The notes beneath the pieces are model-generated. The model did not search any database. It was not told the DNA's origin and saw nothing but the letters and a program-made list of their open reading frames with translations. A program made the translations under genes and the position numbers. Shown here piece by piece: positions 15,681 to 18,266 of a stretch of DNA of 18,266 nt (position 1 is its first letter; every line of letters starts with the position of its first letter). The stretch is from the NCBI GenBank assembly GCA_020217165.1, contig JAIWOE010000058.1, positions 1 through 18,266 on the forward strand, read 5' to 3'. Source of the DNA: Desulfovibrio sp. (GTDB lineage: Bacteria; Desulfobacterota; Desulfovibrionia; Desulfovibrionales; Desulfovibrionaceae).

Positions 15681-15715
15681 GTGCCAAGATGAAAAAAATC
15701 TTTCATAACTGGCAC
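15681..15715. other. Hairpin-forming sequence between HNH and terminase genes
   Basis: Nested inverted repeats are present: GTGCCA (15681-15686) with TGGCAC (15710-15715), and inside them ATGAAA (15689-15694) with TTTCAT (15701-15706). The 150-base gap 15622-15771 otherwise holds no convincing gene. A T8 run follows near 15750, but too far away for a simple terminator. It may be an RNA hairpin, an operator or part of a cos site; I cannot decide. Confidence 0.45.
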
Positions 15716-15771
15716 TTATAGACCGTGCGCGCCCCTCAATAAAGAGTTTTTTTTCACCCTGGAGTGACCCT

Positions 15772-17400
15772 ATGGGCAAGCGTGGGCCATCTACTGGCAA
15801 AGCCAAGCATGCAAAATCAATAGCAAAACCGGCATGGACGACGAAGCTGCCGCCCTGGGAACAGCGCGGATTGACCCGTGCGGAACGTGTCTGTCGGTTC
15901 CTGGAGGTGTTGCCGATCACTGCCGGGAAGCTGGCCGGGCAACGGCTGAAACTGCGTCCCTGGCAGCGGGAAATGATCGAGGCCATTTATGCGACCGACG
16001 ACGACGGCAACCGGGTGGTGCGGACGGCAGTTATCTCCATGGGCAGGAAGAACGGCAAGACACAGCTCGCCGCCGGCCTGGCGCTGTGTCATCTCATCGG
16101 GCCGGAGGCGGAACAGCGGGGCCAGGTGCTTTCCGCCGCATCCGACCGGGAGCAGGCCGCCATCATTTTCCGTGAGCTTGAGGCGTACATATTCAGCATT
16201 CCTGAGTTTTCCTCGCGGTGCAATATCCGGGCATTTCACAAGGAAATTGATGACGCCGTGACCGGGAGCACGTACCGCGCCCTGTCCAGCGATGCCCGGA
16301 AGGCGCATGGCTTGAGCCCATCCTTCATCGTCTATGACGAGCTGGCGCAATCCAAGAATCGGGAATTGTTTGACAACCTTGTCACCGGGACCGGAGCAAG
16401 AGCCGAGCCGCTGACGGTGGTAATCAGCACACAATCCAGCGATCCGCACCACGTTCTATCTGAGCTGATCGACTACGGGACCAAGGTTCAGGACGGGAGC
16501 TTGCCGCCGGACCCGACGTTCCACCTGTCCCTGTTCATGACGCCGGAGGACGCGGACCCGTGGGACGAAGGTAACTGGTACGCCAGCAATCCCGCCCTGG
16601 GAGACTTCCGAAGCCTGGAGCAACTGCGCCGGGACGCCGAGCAGGCCAAGCGCATCCCCGCCCGTGAAGCGACGTTCCGCGCCCTGTACCTAAATCAGCG
16701 AGTGGATGCTGACCAGCGGTTCATCTCCAGCGTGGATTGGGATGCCTGCAACGGGCCGGTGGACCTGGATACACTGCGGGGCCGTCCCTGCTATGGAGGG
16801 CTGGACTTGAGCGCAACCACGGATTTGACGGCATTGGTGCTGTACTTCCCAGAAGACAACGGGGCCGTGCTGGCATGGCACTGGATTCCCGGTGACGGGC
16901 TGGACGAGCGCGAAGACAAAGACCGCGTGCCATACCGGGCATGGGTGAAGCAGGGCCTCATTGAAACAACACCGGGGCGCGTCATTCACAAGGGATTCAT
17001 CGCTGCCAGGCTTGCAGACGTGGCGAGCCGGTTTGACGTGCGCGGCATCGCTTATGACAGATGGGGCATGCCGGAGTTGCAGCGCATCCTGGGCGATGAA
17101 GGCATATCCCTGCCGCTTGAGCCATGGGGCCAGGGTTACAAAGATATGGGGCCGGCGGTGGATGCGCTCGAAACCGCTGTCCTTTCACAGGGCATCCGGC
17201 ATGGCGGCAACCCCGTCCTGCGGTGGCAGGCGAGCAATGCCGTGGTGACGATGGACCCTGCCGGAAGCCGGAAGCTGGCGAAGGACAGGGCCGTGCAGCG
17301 CATCGACGGCATAGTTGCCCTGGCTATGGCGTTGGGACTGGCCTCCCGTGCGCCTGCGCCGGTGGAGTATGATTTCTCGGGGGGCATTTTGCTGTTGTGA
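15772..17400 (+). CDS. terL: Phage terminase large subunit, HK97-like
   Basis: A 542-aa packaging motor: ATPase plus nuclease that moves DNA into the procapsid and cuts it. The N-terminal ATPase has an adenine-region LRPWQREMI (61-69), a Walker A-type GRKNGKT (91-97), Walker B FIVYDE (185-190) and coupling motif STQ (219-221). The RNase H-like nuclease follows with Asp345 (GLDLS), a middle acidic AYDRWG and a late Asp in RIDGIVALAMA. The length and motif set match Terminase_1 members. The ATG at 15772 has GGAG about 8 bases upstream. The expected small subunit is not found before it. After the stop, the next gene's promoter starts within 2 bases. Confidence 0.94.
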   Translation: MGKRGPSTGKAKHAKSIAKPAWTTKLPPWEQRGLTRAERVCRFLEVLPITAGKLAGQRLKLRPWQREMIEAIYATDDDGNRVVRTAVISMGRKNGKTQLAAGLALCHLIGPEAEQRGQVLSAASDREQAAIIFRELEAYIFSIPEFSSRCNIRAFHKEIDDAVTGSTYRALSSDARKAHGLSPSFIVYDELAQSKNRELFDNLVTGTGARAEPLTVVISTQSSDPHHVLSELIDYGTKVQDGSLPPDPTFHLSLFMTPEDADPWDEGNWYASNPALGDFRSLEQLRRDAEQAKRIPAREATFRALYLNQRVDADQRFISSVDWDACNGPVDLDTLRGRPCYGGLDLSATTDLTALVLYFPEDNGAVLAWHWIPGDGLDEREDKDRVPYRAWVKQGLIETTPGRVIHKGFIAARLADVASRFDVRGIAYDRWGMPELQRILGDEGISLPLEPWGQGYKDMGPAVDALETAVLSQGIRHGGNPVLRWQASNAVVTMDPAGSRKLAKDRAVQRIDGIVALAMALGLASRAPAPVEYDFSGGILLL

Positions 17401-17401
17401 G

Positions 17402-17430
17402 TTGACAAACGGTAAAATTTACCGTATTGT
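17402..17430 (+). promoter_or_regulatory. Consensus promoter with palindromic operator in the spacer
   Basis: TTGACA (17402-17407), a 17-base spacer and TATTGT (17425-17430). The spacer is almost wholly a perfect inverted repeat, ACGGTAAA-A-TTTACCGT (17409-17425), which touches the -10. A dimeric regulator binding there would sit between the two promoter boxes, as MerR-family proteins do, although those promoters usually have a 19-bp spacer. The next gene encodes a MerR-like protein, so autoregulation is inferred. Confidence 0.85.
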
Positions 17431-17447
17431 TTTCCTGAAGGTGAAGC

Positions 17448-18008
17448 ATGTCCATTATCTCCCGCCTCTCCACAGAGTCAGCATATCAAGTCGGGTTGAT
17501 CGACCGGCAAGAGTACCTGCGCCCACAGTTCAGGGCGGGGCAGGTGCCGCTGGTGGCTGACGTGTCCATGACCTCGCAGGACGTGCAAAATCTGGTCAAG
17601 CGGGGATTTCTTGCCCCGCCGCAGTCCGAAACCGGGAAGCATCGCAAGTTCTCCCTGCGCGACGTGGTGGCCGTGCGCGTCATCCATGACCTGGCGATTG
17701 AGGCGAAGGGAGATTTCACACTTGCCGCCGCCCTGGCCGAAACCATTGCCCAACGTGGCGAGGACGTGCTTGCTGCTGGCGTCAATCTGGTTTCTGCCTG
17801 GGAAGCAGATGAAGCCTGCGTCTATTATTTTGCCGTCCATGACGACAAGATAACTGGTGCCTTCTTGACAAGAGAACAGCTTGCCGACGCAGTGACGGGC
17901 AAGCGCACTGTTCCTGGCATCCGTGGGCATGTGAAATCGTACATAGAGTGTGACGAGCTGCTGTTGCTCGTCTTATTGTCTTACCTTGCACAAGAGTATC
18001 ATGCATGA
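17448..18008 (+). CDS. MerR-like DNA-binding regulator
   Basis: A 186-aa protein. Residues about 38-82 look like a MerR-type winged helix: MTSQDVQNLVKRGFL, APPQSETGKHRKFSLRDVV and AVRVIHDLA match the helix-turn-helix, wing and following helix (the G-x-x-R-x-F/Y-S-x-x-D-V pattern). The C-terminal 100 residues are an unrecognised effector or dimerisation region with no Cys cluster, so metal sensing is unlikely. The ATG at 17448 follows AAGGTGA. It has its own promoter and palindrome directly after terL, and its stop overlaps the capsid gene start (ATGA), which couples their translation. A regulator at this place in the head-gene order is unusual; portal and protease genes normally lie here. Confidence 0.75.
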   Translation: MSIISRLSTESAYQVGLIDRQEYLRPQFRAGQVPLVADVSMTSQDVQNLVKRGFLAPPQSETGKHRKFSLRDVVAVRVIHDLAIEAKGDFTLAAALAETIAQRGEDVLAAGVNLVSAWEADEACVYYFAVHDDKITGAFLTREQLADAVTGKRTVPGIRGHVKSYIECDELLLLVLLSYLAQEYHA

Positions 18009-18266
18009 ACAAGCGTCAATTACTTGAGCGCCGTACCGCCATCGTTGCGGAAATGCGTTCCCTGACGGATGCCCCTGCCGGGGATGGTGGCGACCTCTCC
18101 AGCGAGCAGGCCATCAAGTTCGATCACCTCAAAGCTGAGGTGCGCGGGCTGGACTCCCAGCTTGAGCGCATCGAGGCCGTGGAATCCCTGGAGCGCCGGG
18201 CCGCTGGCGTTCAGGTGGCCGGCGATGGTGACGCCAGCTTTGACCGGGAGGTGCGTTCCTTCTCCC
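18005..18266 (+). CDS. HK97-family major capsid protein, N-terminal part
   Basis: Starts at the ATG overlapping the previous stop (ATGA) and runs off the window; 87 residues are seen. The sequence is a charged heptad-rich helix pair (MNKRQLLERRTAIVAEMRSL, then SSEQAIKFDHLKAEVRGLD and SQLERIEAVESLERRAAG), the typical delta (scaffolding) domain of HK97-fold capsid proteins. It ends in SFDREVRSFS, resembling the junction where the mature capsid domain begins. A prohead protease normally removes this delta domain, but no such gene is seen upstream. The call rests on the N-terminus only; the fold is confirmed only by the sequence beyond the window. Confidence 0.8.
   Translation, partial: MNKRQLLERRTAIVAEMRSLTDAPAGDGGDLSSEQAIKFDHLKAEVRGLDSQLERIEAVESLERRAAGVQVAGDGDASFDREVRSFS

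Noticed and set aside
15305..15721. 138-aa frame overlapping the HNH gene
   Set aside because: Arg/Trp-rich shadow; the HNH frame carries all the motifs.

Overview
The window is GC-rich chromosomal DNA. The gene content suggests a sulfate-reducing deltaproteobacterium of the Desulfovibrionaceae type: a sulfide-dependent thiazole synthase, a Cache/PAS hybrid histidine kinase and long P/A/G-rich proteins. This placement is inferred from style, not from a search.

Positions 1-11272 are ordinary chromosome. They hold the 3' end of a TPR protein gene, then (minus strand) the thiazole synthase thi4 behind a TPP riboswitch and topA (DNA topoisomerase I). Next come a plus-strand lysozyme-like protein, a minus-strand class III nucleotide cyclase, a minus-strand GNAT acetyltransferase, and a large plus-strand hybrid sensor kinase (Cache-HAMP-PAS-HisKA-HATPase-REC-HPt).

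Positions 11387-12626 are a recombination scar. A secreted subtilisin-like protease gene is frameshifted in a C tract and then cut off just after its catalytic Asp motif. A C-terminal remnant of a tyrosine recombinase follows. Then come a degenerate copy of a tRNA-Glu segment, a strong terminator hairpin, and the 3' part of tRNA-Glu(UUC) on the minus strand, from anticodon loop to CCA. The last is best read as the displaced end (att) of an integrated element whose intact tRNA-Glu should lie to the right, beyond the window.

From about 12627 to the end is that element. It carries a PrimPol-SF3 helicase replication protein, an origin-like inverted repeat built on a TGTAGCC word around an alternating purine-pyrimidine core, a 52-aa ORF, an HNH endonuclease, a large terminase, a MerR-like regulator with its own palindromic operator-promoter, and the start of an HK97-type major capsid protein. 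No portal, prohead protease or recognisable small terminase lies where these normally sit. The element is either an unusually arranged prophage or a capsid-encoding phage satellite. The visible logic is integration into a tRNA, self-priming replication from a nearby origin, and packaging (HNH plus TerL) into HK97-fold capsids, with the capsid gene translationally coupled to a self-regulated DNA-binding protein.
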